This document shows, piece by piece, positions 47,137-57,517 of a DNA stretch of 64,000 bases. Every line of letters begins with the position of its first letter. Position 1 is the first letter of the stretch. The position numbers were made by a program, and so were the translations under genes. Source of the stretch: Pararge aegeria (Eukaryota; Arthropoda; Insecta; Lepidoptera; Nymphalidae); the NCBI RefSeq assembly GCF_905163445.1, contig NC_053187.1, positions 6,386,001 to 6,450,000 of the forward strand. The letters run 5' to 3'. The notes below the pieces were generated by a model. The model was not told the origin of the DNA and made no database searches. It saw nothing but the letters and a program-made list of their open reading frames with translations.

Positions 47137-49025
47137 ATGTTATTATTATTAAACTCTTTATTTGTATACCACAACATTTAAAATGTAACAAAAACAGAAA
47201 CATCGAAAGAAGTAGTAATACAAAAGGCGGCCTTATCGCTTAATAGCGATCTCTGCCAGGCAACCTTAGAATTAGGAAAAAAAAAAAAGAAGAGGAGAAT
47301 AGACTGCTGGTGGTACAAATATTAAAATACATACATGCAAATAACTACATGCCAATACATAAACTAGTGTGCACAAATAGATAAAAAGTAAATAATATAA
47401 TAAATAAATAAATATAAAAATAAACTAATATATATAATAACAACACTTACATAATTAAATACTTTAACATACAATAAATGAGTAAGTACATATATACATA
47501 CTATTAAAAGTCGTTAACAATATAATGGGCCTTAACTGCTCTTTTAAATATCGCCAGTGATTTGGATCGTCGTATGCTCAATGGAAGCGCATTCCACAAT
47601 TCCACAGCTCGTACGCTAAACGAACGCTTATAAAATTTTGACTTATGATAAGGCATACACAGCGTCAGCGCACGGCACGATCTTACACCAGATTGCTCAC
47701 CAAGAAAAGTGAACTTCTCTTTTAAATACGAGGGAGTATTTAGATGAAATAACACACAGTACAGAAGAGAAAGTACATGCATATCCCGGCGACGACGAAT
47801 AGGAAGCCACTTGAGTTTTTGTCGAAATACGGAAACATGGTCATATTTGCGAAGGCCAAATATGAACCGAATAGCCAGATTTTGAAGACGCTCAAGTTTA
47901 TTAAGCTGATCCTCGGTCAGATTAAGAAAGCTTGCATCCGCATAATCGAGAATAGATAGAAAAAGAGAATGTGCTAGCATAACTTTGGTCGGAATTGGAA
48001 GAAATGATTGCAGCCTTCGCAACGAGCTCATCGCCACAAACACTTTCTGACTCAGCTCTTTGACATGCACTGTCCATGACAATTCCCGGTCGAGGTATAC
48101 ACCAAGATCTTTCACAGAGTCACAAAAAGGAATAGCGATGCCATTATAAATAACAGAAGGAATGCTCAGCCAATCAACCCTCGCGATCATTCCTGAGCTA
48201 CCAATAACGATAGCTTTTGATTTTGCAGGATTGACCTTTAGCCCATATTGCCTGCTCCACTCAGAAATTGCAGCCATATCATTATTTATAGCTGCAATAG
48301 CAGAACCAAGATTTTGAAGGGTAGATGAGCGATATATTTGGATATCATCTGCATACATGTGATAGAGAGAAGAGATGTTTTGAGTAATAGAGTTAATGAA
48401 AATAGAAAAAAGTAAAGGAGATAACACGCCACCCTGAGGTACCCCAGCCGCTACATCACACCAAGACGAAAAGGACTCGTCAATCTGAATGCGCTGTCGA
48501 CGGCCATTGAGGTAACTCCGAAACCAGTCTATTACTGATGGAGATATGTTAATAGAGCGTAAAAGACTAAGCAAGATGTCAAAGTCAACTGTATTAAAGG
48601 CATTGCTAAAGTCAAGCAGAATAAGAATTGTTAGCTGCTTGTTATCCATCGCCCATCGAATATCATCAGTTACTTTAGCAAGAGCAGTAGCCGTACTATG
48701 ACCAGGACGAAAGCCAGATTGCAAAGAACTGAGAAGGTTATTCTTATTAAGAAAGAGACTAAGTTGTTGAGATACGAGTTTTTCAAGAACTTTTGAGAGA
48801 AATGGTAATATAGAAATGGGGCGAAAATCAGAAAACGATGAAGGGTTGTTTTTTTTAGGTAGAGGAATAATCTGAGCAAACTTCCATTCTTCAGGGAATT
48901 TGCTACAGAGAATGGAAGAGTTTAAGATATGGGTTAGAATAGGGGAAACAACGTCAAGAATTGGAATGATCATATTACGGGTAATGCTATCTACACCAAC
49001 AGCATTCGATGCAATGTTCACGTAA
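47137..49025 (-). mobile_element. 5'-truncated CR1-like non-LTR retrotransposon
   Basis: A reverse-transcriptase frame (49021-47504) is followed by a roughly 365-bp 3' UTR that carries the ATCGCT/AGCGAT stem-loop at 47226-47265 and ends at a (TAA/ATA)n-type repeat near 47137. The endonuclease part is missing, as expected from incomplete reverse transcription. Tails of the same family lie at 11907-12085, 17581-17765, 33670-33790 (duplicated) and 61370-61520. Confidence 0.85.
47504..49021 (-). CDS. reverse transcriptase of CR1-like retrotransposon, 5'-truncated, open
   Basis: 505 codons without a stop. RT motifs in order: WKFAQIIPLPKK and DFRPISILPFLSKVLEK (about residues 46-81), SGFRPGHSTATAL (102-114), LLDFSNAFNTVDF (135-147, first catalytic Asp in DFSNAF), GVPQGGVLSPLLFSIFIN (193-210), YADD (223-226, catalytic Asp pair), KVNPAKSKAIVIG, then FCDSVKDLGVYLD. 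The C-terminal tail has WLPIRRRRDMHVL and ELWNALPLSIRRSKSLAIFK, typical of CR1/Jockey-like elements. In a complete element this frame would be preceded by an AP endonuclease; here it starts inside the linker before RT. The Met at the start is just the first in-frame ATG and not the native start. It cannot act as an autonomous element. Confidence 0.85.
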   Translation of the reverse strand: MNIASNAVGVDSITRNMIIPILDVVSPILTHILNSSILCSKFPEEWKFAQIIPLPKKNNPSSFSDFRPISILPFLSKVLEKLVSQQLSLFLNKNNLLSSLQSGFRPGHSTATALAKVTDDIRWAMDNKQLTILILLDFSNAFNTVDFDILLSLLRSINISPSVIDWFRSYLNGRRQRIQIDESFSSWCDVAAGVPQGGVLSPLLFSIFINSITQNISSLYHMYADDIQIYRSSTLQNLGSAIAAINNDMAAISEWSRQYGLKVNPAKSKAIVIGSSGMIARVDWLSIPSVIYNGIAIPFCDSVKDLGVYLDRELSWTVHVKELSQKVFVAMSSLRRLQSFLPIPTKVMLAHSLFLSILDYADASFLNLTEDQLNKLERLQNLAIRFIFGLRKYDHVSVFRQKLKWLPIRRRRDMHVLSLLYCVLFHLNTPSYLKEKFTFLGEQSGVRSCRALTLCMPYHKSKFYKRSFSVRAVELWNALPLSIRRSKSLAIFKRAVKAHYIVNDF

Positions 49026-49679
49026 TGTGTGCAAATTCCAGCTAATTAAAATAAACATAGTTGGCAATTCCACTCCAAGGATCGTCTGGATGAGATTGTA
49101 TTGTTTATCGCAATAAAACTCCTTTATCTTTGTCGATATTTATCAAAACATTTTCCAAGAGTAGCTTTTGTATGCAAAAAACAAAGAACTAAATTCTTCA
49201 GTATTATTAAATATAGATTAGGTACACTATAAAATGTAGAAATTCGCATACTAGCGTATTTCTTAGACAAACGGAGATATTAAAATATTGTAACGAAAGA
49301 AAATATAGTAATATGGCCGTTTCTATGAAAGAATATAATAAAACCCCAGCGACGAGTGTATGAAATAAGGTCAAAGCTGGCTTTTAACAAATTGAACGCA
49401 AACCCCGCAATTTCTCCGCAGCAGTATCTACTGTCTATATTGTCCTGTTCGAGAATTTTTCCAAGAACTATAAAAAGGAAACATTTTTCTATGGCCGGTA
49501 TTGTTGCGTGAACAAGACTATTATTTCATACCAATGCAGCTGGCTTCATTTTGTTCATTGTCTGCTCTTAGTAATGAGTGATTACATTTCTGTAGATGTA
49601 GGTATCTTCCTACAGATTTATGTCGCACTATTTTTCGCTAAACAATAATATTCCATTTGACTTTATAGCGGTAATAACA
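49026..49679. other. noncoding, nothing recognised
   Basis: AT-rich DNA between the CR1-like element and a SINE. Confidence 0.5.
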
Positions 49680-49935
49680 GAGATAGCCTAGTGGGTAAAA
49701 CATCGACCTTTATTTTAGGGGGACCCAATTCGATCTCTGACACGTACATTTAACTTCGGAGCGATATGTGTTTTAAGCAAATAAACGGTGTTAATTTCAA
49801 AGGTAAAGCTTGAACGGTGAGGGTAAACATCGTAAGCAAGCTTGCATCGTATTCTCCATAATGTTCTTAAAGGCGTGTGAAGTCTCTCAATCTGTACATG
49901 GCGGCCGTGGTGAACTACATCCACTATTAGGTCAG
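49680..49935 (+). mobile_element. SINE family C
   Basis: Head with AGTGGGTAAAACATCGACC and B-box-like AATTCGATCTCTG, then CGTACATTTAACTTCGGAGC, GGTGAGGGTAAACATCGTAA, CCATAATGTTCTTAAAGGCG, TGTGAAGTCT and GTGGTGAACTACATCCAC. Confidence 0.65.
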
Positions 49936-49959
49936 CGACTACATCCTAAAATTTTTTTT

Positions 49960-50275
49960 TTTGTATTAATAGCGGGCAAACGAGCAAGTGTGTCACCTGA
50001 GGTTAAGTGATCACCGTCGCCCATAAACATATGCAGCACCAGAGGAGCCACCGATGCGTTGCCGGCTTTTAAGGAATTTGTTTATCCGCCCCTTGAATAA
50101 CCCTACAGTGTATTTTTGAGGAAACACATCAGATGGGAGATTGTTCCATAATTTGCAAGTACGTGGTAGAAATGATCTGGTATTTCGAACAGTAGAAGAA
50201 TACCAGGCATCCAGATGATGATGGTGGAATTAATTTGTACGGCGTGAAACAACTCTTCAGAACACTCTCTTCAGA
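49960..50275 (-). pseudogene. non-LTR retrotransposon C-terminal remnant
   Basis: The minus strand reads TNFHHHHLDAWYSSTVRNT, RSFLPRTCKLWNNLPSDVF, PQKYTVGLFKGRINKFLKS and RQRIGGSSGAAYVYGR. This is the C-terminal tail of a Jockey/R1-type reverse transcriptase common in Lepidoptera (family assigned from memory). Only the last ~90 codons remain, followed by a poly-A-like run at 49952-49962. Confidence 0.7.
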
Positions 50276-50664
50276 TTTCATTTCGGAGAATGCCCATGCC
50301 CTTTTGTGGGTCGGTAGTGGGTTGATAATGATGATGAGGTTCAGTTGCATAGGGTGCCTTGGAGAGGCCTAATGTATTAAAAATGAAGGGTAAAGATTTT
50401 TAATAAAAAATACAAATATGATTATCAGTTATCGCTTCTTCTAATGGGAATTGAGTTTGCTAAATTAAAACTGTTCAGCCAAATTAAATACACACTTTAC
50501 TTGTCTCTTTTCCGGCAAATTTATTTACTGAGGACGATTTCAGTTTATCTAAAATATCTGCCTCTATACACAATAGTCACTAGTCTGATAGCCGTTCTTG
50601 CCCAATCGAAGTCCTTTGGTAATTTTTTATCAGTTGAAAAAAAGATTGTTTTTTTAGACTTTCG

Positions 50665-51133
50665 TCATTTCTGAAGTGAAAACTCCATAAGCTGGTATGA
50701 TATGGCTGGTATGGCTTTTTTATGTTTATTTACCGGGACGAACGAGATTAAGTTACATTGTGAATAACATTTTACTAATTTTTGCTTATACGCGTAACGG
50801 GGCCCTGTAGCCCGGGGTCCCCGTAGAATTGATGCGGCTGATGAGGCAGTAGCTACGGCCCTGATGATTATGACACTTAAACTTATGAGGGTTTTCTTCT
50901 TCTTCTGGGCTTCGGTTCCGGCCGACACAGTACGGAGGCAACTCCGTACTGTGTCGGCCGGAACCTTCCGTTGAACGTAGTGCCACTGGTAGAGCTCTCC
51001 GCTGGGGCACTCCAATCAGCTGAGCTCTCTCCAGAAGCTTATCAGACCACTCAGGTTGTCGAGTCCTCCAGGGAGTGATGTTGAGGAGCCAAGATATGCT
51101 GGGTGTTGTTCTATTACTCAGTTTCCGATGCAA
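50665..51133 (-). repeat. retroelement-like repeat with perfect hairpin
   Basis: Two overlapping open frames on the minus strand (51133-50786 and 51015-50665) resemble stretches often annotated in moth repeats (RNRSPEEEE, CHNHQGRSYCLISRINSTGT, GYRAPLRV). I cannot name the element. The perfect hairpin 50914-50965 lies inside. Confidence 0.4.
50914..50965. repeat. perfect 23-bp GC-rich hairpin
   Basis: Arms 50914-50936 and 50943-50965 are exactly complementary, loop GGCAAC. It lies within a retroelement-like repeat and may be a conserved part of that repeat. Confidence 0.85.
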
Positions 51134-51620
51134 CTAAAGCATTATGTGTGTCGCTGTTTACGACACCCTTTCAAAATAAACATTGGTTTATTTGGCGGAG
51201 ATACGAAGTAACATTGCCAAAAGGAAAATCTTTCTAGCTTACTCCTAACGATTACTCCTTTTTACTTCGATTGTCTGTCAAAATATAAAATGATAAATTC
51301 AATAGACGCTTTGCGAAATGTATCTCGTAAAGATTGATGATAGAGTAACACTCAGCTATTAAAGCCGCTGTCGGGCAGACAAATGAATTGCGCGCTCTTG
51401 TCGAGAGATCATAGCGTCACATCACTTTGTACGTTTGTGCACTATGCTATGCTTGCCAGGGATTCAGTTGGATGAGACTTGGATTATGTTTAGTGTTGCC
51501 GGATATGATACGAGTACAATGGTGTCTACGAGATTTAGGAGTGTATATTTGTATCTTAAGCACAATAAAGATCTGATTTAAATAGTGGATAATGATTAAA
51601 GGTATCGTGACAGAATATTA
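51134..51620. other. noncoding, nothing recognised
   Basis: No open frames or repeat signatures noticed. Confidence 0.45.
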
Positions 51621-51621
51621 G

Positions 51622-51765
51622 GTAAGGCTTCGGCATCCTTTTTAGGGGACCGAGTTCGATTCCCATCACGTGCCCCTAATTTTTCGGAGTTATTAGCGTT
51701 TCTGTGAAGTCTACTAATACTCACTTAGCCAGCGTAGTGGAAAGCGGCCTAAACAGTTTTCCTTG
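51622..51765 (+). mobile_element. SINE family C, partial
   Basis: CGGCATCCTTTTTAGGGGAC, B box GAGTTCGATTCCC, ACGTGCCCCTAATTTTTCG, then GTGAAGTCTACTAATACTCA and CAGCGTAGTGGAAAGCGGCC. Confidence 0.6.
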
Positions 51766-51811
51766 CCTGTGTCATACACATATTACGAACCTTATATTAA
51801 AGATACGACAT

Positions 51812-52050
51812 TAAAAAAATATACTACGACAATACACACATTGCCATCCAGCTCCAAAGTAATCAGAGCTTGTGTTATAAGTACTAAGACGGCTAATGAA
51901 TATTTTTATGAATATATAAACATATAATATAAACACCCAGACACTGAAAAACATTCATGTTCATCACGCAAACATTTTCCAGTCATGGGAATCGAACCCA
52001 CGGCCTTGGATTCAGAAAGCAGGGTCGATGCCCACTACGCCAATCGGCCG
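51812..52050 (-). mobile_element. SINE family A, near full length
   Basis: The minus strand shows CGGCCGATTGGCGTAGTGGG, CATCGACCCTGCTTTCTGAA, B box GGTTCGATTCC, CATGACTGGAAAATGTTTGC, then ATTACTTTGGAGCTGGATGG and TGTGTATTGTCGTAGTATAT. This copy has the best-preserved A- and B-box pair of the family here. Confidence 0.85.
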
Positions 52051-52261
52051 TCTAAATAATAAAGATATGTTAGTATTTTTTATATTTGTGTTTAATGAGA
52101 AAGGTGCTTATAATGAATGTTGAAATGTAAATTGTTGAGGTTGCAAAAGAGAAGGTCATCGACTGCTGAGTTTGTTGCTGGCTTCCTAGAGGAAGAGGAA
52201 CAGTGGTTTTTCTGGTGCAGTAGTGAGCACTATGGTCGTGTAATTAATATATACTATATAA

Positions 52262-52372
52262 TATATACTAATACTAATCGATAAAGCGTTCCGGTACGAT
52301 ATCACGTAGAAACCAATTTAATATAGCTGCAATTCCCCAACGAATATTATAAATGTGATTGTGCGCTTTTTG
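52262..52372 (+). mobile_element. SINE family B fragment
   Basis: AAAGCGTTCCGGTACGATAT then CACGTAGAAACCAATTTAAT and GCTGCAATTCCCCAACGAAT. Middle portion only. Confidence 0.55.
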
Positions 52373-54974
52373 TTTTTTTCGTAGCGTCGTTCAGCTCGGC
52401 TCAGTGCGTTCATTTTCATACTAACTTTCTATAGGCTTGCGTTAATCAGAACTTTTACATTTTTCAAGGGACACATACCTACCTAGAAGATATTATAATT
52501 CGGGAAGTATATTATTTTATCGAATACGTGTAGAAAAAGATGTAGAATAAGTTTATATGAATTCGAAAAAAGCCGAGTAGAAAATATTTAAATTGTACCT
52601 CTTCAAATATACAGATACTTGCATTTTTATACCTATCTCCGATTTTACGACTACCGTAATCATCCCATACCAAATGTGTGTTTATGCTGCGGAACTTTGT
52701 GCGATGTGAAGTTACTGCAAATTGAAACCATAAGATGGCTGACTACAAAAGAAATAATGAACTTTACTTTTTAGCACCTTGAATAACATTGAATCTACGT
52801 ATAATATTAAGAAACTTTATTGTTGTGTCTTTTCTTCTCTTCCATTAAAACTTTTTGAAAATATTTTGCACACAGCACTTTTAGGTTTATGTTTATCAGT
52901 GCAAAATGTTTTTCTTTTTTAAATTTCAATCATATTGAATGAATTACTAGTAACTAGTAACAAATAAAAATGTTATTATTGTTTAGAAATTCTATTTTCC
53001 TTGTGACTCTACATTCTTGGAGGTTGGTTTTTACCTTGTCAGGTGACGACAAAGCTGTTTAGACAATAATGATTCTGAAAAAAATCAACAGCCCTCCTAA
53101 AAAAACAAAAATTAACACGCCTTAGTTTATTCTATGCACCCTATACTAATTTTCATGTGTCATAGTTATTGAGAAGATTTAATGACCTATTTTTGTGTGA
53201 TATATATATATATATATATTTCACACAAATTGTATTGTATTTCACATAAATGCATAAAAAATATTTATTTTTACCCTTCCCCTTTTTTATATGGTATGTA
53301 GCCTAGTAAAGCTTGCTCTTCTCTGTTTTGCATATATGTATATTTCTTGTTTATCTACGTATGGTGTACGTACGATTAAGTGTATTTTCTTATCAATTTC
53401 AACTCATACGTTCAGCCCACAAAGTCTTGTTTACTTGGAATACAATGAATAGAGCATAAGCCGACTTACTTATACATAGAGGTACAGAAACATGTATGTA
53501 AGCAAAAACTCTAACGACGTTGGTGCCCGGAATCAAAATTGAGATTCAGGGAAGTCGCCAAAAATATCGTCCAAACTATATAATGATTGGTAGATGTTTA
53601 TATCTCACTGTTACGTCACACTAGTGGCGTGTAAGTATGCTAACATACACGACGGTCGTAAAAACATCTTTCAGATCTTTATCAGTAAATATTGCTTTTA
53701 TGTGGATTTATATTTCACTAGTAGAAAGATTGAAATATAAGATATTTATACTCGTTTCGTTTTCTTATTTGAAATTGTAATGCTACGTTGTGGCTGAGTC
53801 TTTTATGTGTTTATATGTTATTCTACTTGATTAATTTTTTAACAAATACAATTCCATCTGACTTCATTATTACGTAGCCCGACCGTTTATCAAGTCTTAA
53901 AGGTCGTAGCATGAATTAAAAAGTTGCACCCGTTTTTGTTTGTTTAGGTCACCGTTTAACGTCCTGTTCGAGGAAAATAAGCCTGTATCTTTACGCAAAA
54001 TTTATAAAGTAAGTTAAGCTGTGAAAACAAAATCTTTTTTTGAATCCTAAGATTGTCATTTGTTTTTCAGGGATAAAAAGTTCCACCTATTTCCACACAT
54101 ATTTGAAACACATCTAGATAGGCCGCCAAACTTCAACAGAGATCGGCCGAGAGATGATTTTAATAAAAGGAACAAAGAAACAGGAACATTTTAGCATTTA
54201 TAATATTTAATTTGGATTAAATTTCACGAACCATGAAAAGCTCGTGGTAGAACTGTAAGCCAGGTGCAAGCGTTTAATGGCTGAAAACACTAACGAATGT
54301 GTTGCCCAACAAACTTTACTTTACTGATTCAAATTGCAGCAAAACTTAGTATATTTTGTATAACAAACATTGTACTACCACGATCCATATTTATAAATAG
54401 CGGTATCTCGCGACTTTGTCCGCGTACAAACTCAGAATAGACAATAAGTACCTTACAGCGACACTTTCGTCAATAGCCTGTAACAGTCCACTGCTGGACT
54501 AAAATCCTCTTCGAGCAGGAGAATTTGGTCTTAATCACCACTCTGGAAAGACGGTTGACGATAGAAGGTGCCACTTTAAATGGCCTATAACCTTCCTTAA
54601 TAACTAAGGTACCAAATGATAAATGTATAAATATTTCTCAAATCCGATTGTAGTTTCAGAGACTATCGAATGCAAACAAACAAACAAAAAACAGTCTCTT
54701 CGGCTTTATTAGTATGATATAATATATAGATTGTTTCTCCTTTTTCAGAATAACTGAGAGCAAACGTTAAAATGCTCAAAACATTAGCATTTGCCTGAGC
54801 TCAGAGAGGTTTCCTAATATAATACAGCTTCATTTTGTGACGACAGTTGGTGTAGTTACAAGAATCGTAATTTATTTTGTGACTTCATTTCAAAAGTTTT
54901 AATAAAGCTGAAAGAATTTATAATCAACCAAATATTTGCATTGTAAAAGCATATTTAATAAATACAATTTTCAC
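52373..54974. other. noncoding; microsatellite hairpin and minor repeats
   Basis: (TA)n flanked by TTTGTGTGA and TCACACAAA forms a hairpin at 53192-53229. At about 54470-54720 are strings typical of moth repeats (CAGTCCACTGCTGGACTAAA, CAAACAAACAAAAAACAGTC). No gene recognised in 2.6 kb. Confidence 0.45.
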
Positions 54975-55254
54975 ATGGGATGCGACCTGCGTTGATAAGT
55001 TGGCAGTTTCCCACTTACCGAGTACGTCCAAAAAAGCGGCAGCAAGGTCGAATTTCTTACTTCTCTGTAATGACTACGTTTTTGCGGCGCTTGCGTTTAA
55101 GACTCTAGGACTATGGTCTTCGGACACGAAAAATTTACCTAGCATCGTGTCCCAAAACTTGGTCTCGCGTCTGGTGACCCAAAGGGGCAATAGCGCCAGC
55201 ATTTTGGTTACTATGTCCATAAGTGAACAGATAGACGACTTGTATTTATTGTAA
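54975..55254 (+). pseudogene. non-LTR retroelement C-terminal remnant
   Basis: Reads WDATCVDKLAVSHLPSTSKK, YVFAALAFKTLGLWSSDTKN and VTQRGNSASILVTMS, ending at a stop. This recalls a C-terminal segment common to many invertebrate retroelements (VDTLAPSHL, FVPVAVETLG and IQRGNAAS types, from memory). Short spacing losses make it a relic, though still open for 84 codons from the Met at 55000. Confidence 0.65.
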
Positions 55255-55399
55255 ATATGAATTATTGTTATGTGTTTTCTAATCAGAATTACTTAAGATA
55301 ATATATTTATATTATATTTAATTAATGAAAGTAAAACAGCTGTTTTGCAGTCAACAATTCAATAGACATTACGTTTTATAAACCTACCTAGCCGAGTTG

Positions 55400-55570
55400 C
55401 AGTGGCGTGCATAGAGGTTATGCCTAGAGTATGCAGATGATATAAAATGAAGAAAATCTGCAGTACGAGTTATAAAAAGCCTACCCTTAAGTATTTATAA
55501 CTCGTACGGGGGATTTTCTTCATTTTATATCATCTGCATACCCTGAGCATACCCTCTATGCACGCCACTG
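55400..55570. mobile_element. hAT-type MITE (fold-back), copy 1
   Basis: 171-bp fold-back. It starts CAGTGGCGTGCATAGAGG and ends CCTCTATGCACGCCACTG. The ~75-bp arms are nearly identical through the CATCTGCATAC and CTCGTAC blocks. It is flanked by an 8-bp target duplication CC(G/A)AGTTG (55392-55399 and 55571-55578, one mismatch). The CAGTGGCG end and 8-bp duplication are hallmarks of hAT elements. Non-coding; must be moved in trans. Confidence 0.9.
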
Positions 55571-55639
55571 CCAAGTTGCATGTTATTCTGTGCTTGTGAT
55601 TTATGGAATATTAATATGCCTAGGGTAATGATAATGATT

Positions 55640-55795
55640 ATGGACTGGTCATTAGAATTTTTATCAGAAAAGCCCAATCTTACAAATCTTCTCTTGCGGG
55701 AGTGTCATGTTATATGTATGAACGCTTCATTAGTGCTTGTGATAAGGTCTACATGAATAAAACATTTTTGAATTTGAATTTTGAATTTGATGGCT
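55640..55795 (+). mobile_element. LINE family X 3' UTR tail
   Basis: TATGTATGAACGCTTCATTA, GTGCTTGTGATAAGGTCTAC, ATGAATAAAACATTTTTGAA and a TTTGAA repeat tail match the 3' end at 8095-8193. Confidence 0.7.
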
Positions 55796-55859
55796 TGGGC
55801 CAAAAATTGTTATCTAACTTAAGGTAAAGGTTATTCTTTTCTTTTTGGTTTATTCTACT

Positions 55860-56040
55860 TAAAGTTAGCCTTGACTGCAATTTCACTTGGTTTTACTTTG
55901 TTTGAGATTGTAGCGGACCAATTTCCTGTTAGAGGTATAGCAGCTATATATCCATACCCCGGTTATAATCGGTTGCGCGGCATCTTTTGCCAAAACACCA
56001 AATCTTCGTCGGTAAAGTAACTCGCGACGGCCTGTAGACC
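55860..56040 (-). mobile_element. SINE family B, degenerate
   Basis: The minus strand shows GTCGCGAGTTACTTTACCGA, GATTTGGTGTTTTGGCAAAA, CCGATTATAACCGGGGTATG, GATATATAGCTGC, CCTCTAACAGGAAATTGGTC and AAGTGAAATTGCAGTCAAGG. Confidence 0.6.
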
Positions 56041-56116
56041 AACCAGACCGAATTTGTTAGTTATTAGGTTTTTCTGTGTCAGATTTAAAAAATTGTTCCA
56101 CTTCTTAATCATAGCT

Positions 56117-56545
56117 CAGTGGCGTGCATAGAAGGTATGGGTTACTAATTTTTAGTAAACGGCACAACAAGTCTATTTTTACTCCTTATATTAATATTGT
56201 TATTATAGCGTCATTGGCGCACAGAAACCTGAATGTTTTATCATTTAAGTGTAAAATTAAGGAGTTTTTACTTAAAAAGCGATATTATGATATTAAAGAA
56301 TATTTATGTGACATTTTATAGAACTTTGACATATATTTTATTAATAGATTTGTTGTATATTATTATTATTTGATTTAAATACTGGATAAGAATTTAATTA
56401 AAAGAGCATTGTAAAGACATAGTTTTTAAGAAATCAAATTTGCATGCCAATCGATGGCGATTGTAGCACTATTATATTATTGTGCCCACCAACTATGTAA
56501 CTCAATCTGCAAATAAAGAAATTGAAATTGAAATTAAAATTGAAA
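56117..56545 (+). mobile_element. MITE end fragment followed by a LINE 3' end
   Basis: 56117-56139 is CAGTGGCGTGCATAGAAGGT, one end of the hAT-type MITE without its partner. Then an RT C-terminal tail with YYDIKEYLCD ends at 56321, followed by a 3' UTR to TCTGCAAATAAAGAAATTG and an (AATTGA)-type tail at 56519-56545. Confidence 0.65.
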
Positions 56546-56690
56546 TTGTTACAGTCCACCTTATTTTTGAATTTTGATATATTTTTATGTACATAAATTA
56601 CATTTTCAAATTTGTTTTGATTATGCAACGACATAAATTTAGCTTCTTTAAATTTATCCCTTAACGAATCTCTATGGCCCATTTTATATT
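56546..56690 (-). pseudogene. LINE family X internal fragment, opposite strand
   Basis: The minus strand reads HRDSLRDKFKEAKFMSLHN and NVIYVHKNISKFKNKVDCNN, equivalent to the segment just before 7611-7700. It abuts the simple-repeat tail of the plus-strand LINE. Confidence 0.65.
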
Positions 56691-56754
56691 ATTTACCTAT
56701 TCTACAATACAAAAATACAATCAATATAATATGCCATAGAAAATAATTCTATGA

Positions 56755-56960
56755 TAGTAACTGAAATATACAAGCCTGGCAGTTTCTATATCTGTCATAA
56801 GACGTATATTTTTGACCGCGTTTGCTCCAGGGCTAAGTCTGTTCGTAAATTATTTATATGTAGACCCCATTCAAGTGTAGCATCTAATGTTATACCTAGA
56901 AATATGGTCGTATCCACCAGATCCAACGATGAAATCATCGCTTATAAACAGAGTATCGAG
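56755..56960 (-). pseudogene. non-LTR reverse transcriptase fragment
   Basis: The minus strand reads DDFIVGSGGYDHISRYNI and NAVKNIRLMTDIETARLVYF, an internal-to-late RT segment of a CR1/Jockey-like element, with stops. It is separate from the LINE end at 56988-57517. Confidence 0.6.
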
Positions 56961-56987
56961 TGTCAAAGAACCTTAGGCGTAGGTGTT

Positions 56988-57517
56988 CAAAGTCAAAGTC
57001 AAAGTCAAAAATATCTTTATTCAATTAGACCCATATGTGGCACTTTTGATGCGTACATAAGAATTACACGGTAGTGAGATGATGGCGATAACCACATTCG
57101 TAAACTTAAAACTAAAGCTACGAGGGTTCCAAACGCGTCCTGGTCTAAGAAGAAGCCCACAACAAACTTAGCCGGATGTTTTTTTTTTGTTATCACCATC
57201 TCACAATGTCATTTAAAATTATTGGAAGAGCAACCTGGTTAGAGCAATAATTCACACCCAAGCTTTTTATCGATTACGTAGTCCTTTATACTATAATAGG
57301 ACTTTTCTATAAGCATGTTAAATCTCATGTCTCTGTAATTACAACGGCACCCACGCCCTTGAGACTGGAACACAGCAATGCTACTTGGCGACAGAAATAA
57401 GCATGACCGGTATTCCTCTCCCGGACAAGTTTCATCACAAAAAGCTTTACTGCTAATTTGTTGAACATTTAAACCTCTTAAACGCATCTGTAGTAGGATA
57501 TAACATCGTAATTCCAA
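56988..57517 (-). mobile_element. LINE 3' end with TTTGAC tail
   Basis: The minus strand from 57517 shows a frame ending MLIEKSYYSIKDYVIDKKLG, then AATTATTGCTCTAACC, GAGATGGTGATAACAAAAA, CATCCGGCTAAGTTTGTTGT, GAGCTTCTTAGACCAGGACG-like text, CGCGTTTGGAACCCTCGTAG, GTACGCATCAAAAGTGCCAC, ATATGGGTCTAATTGAATAA, AGATATTTTTGACTTTGACT. Parts of the 3' UTR match the family X copy at 7960-8050. Confidence 0.75.
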
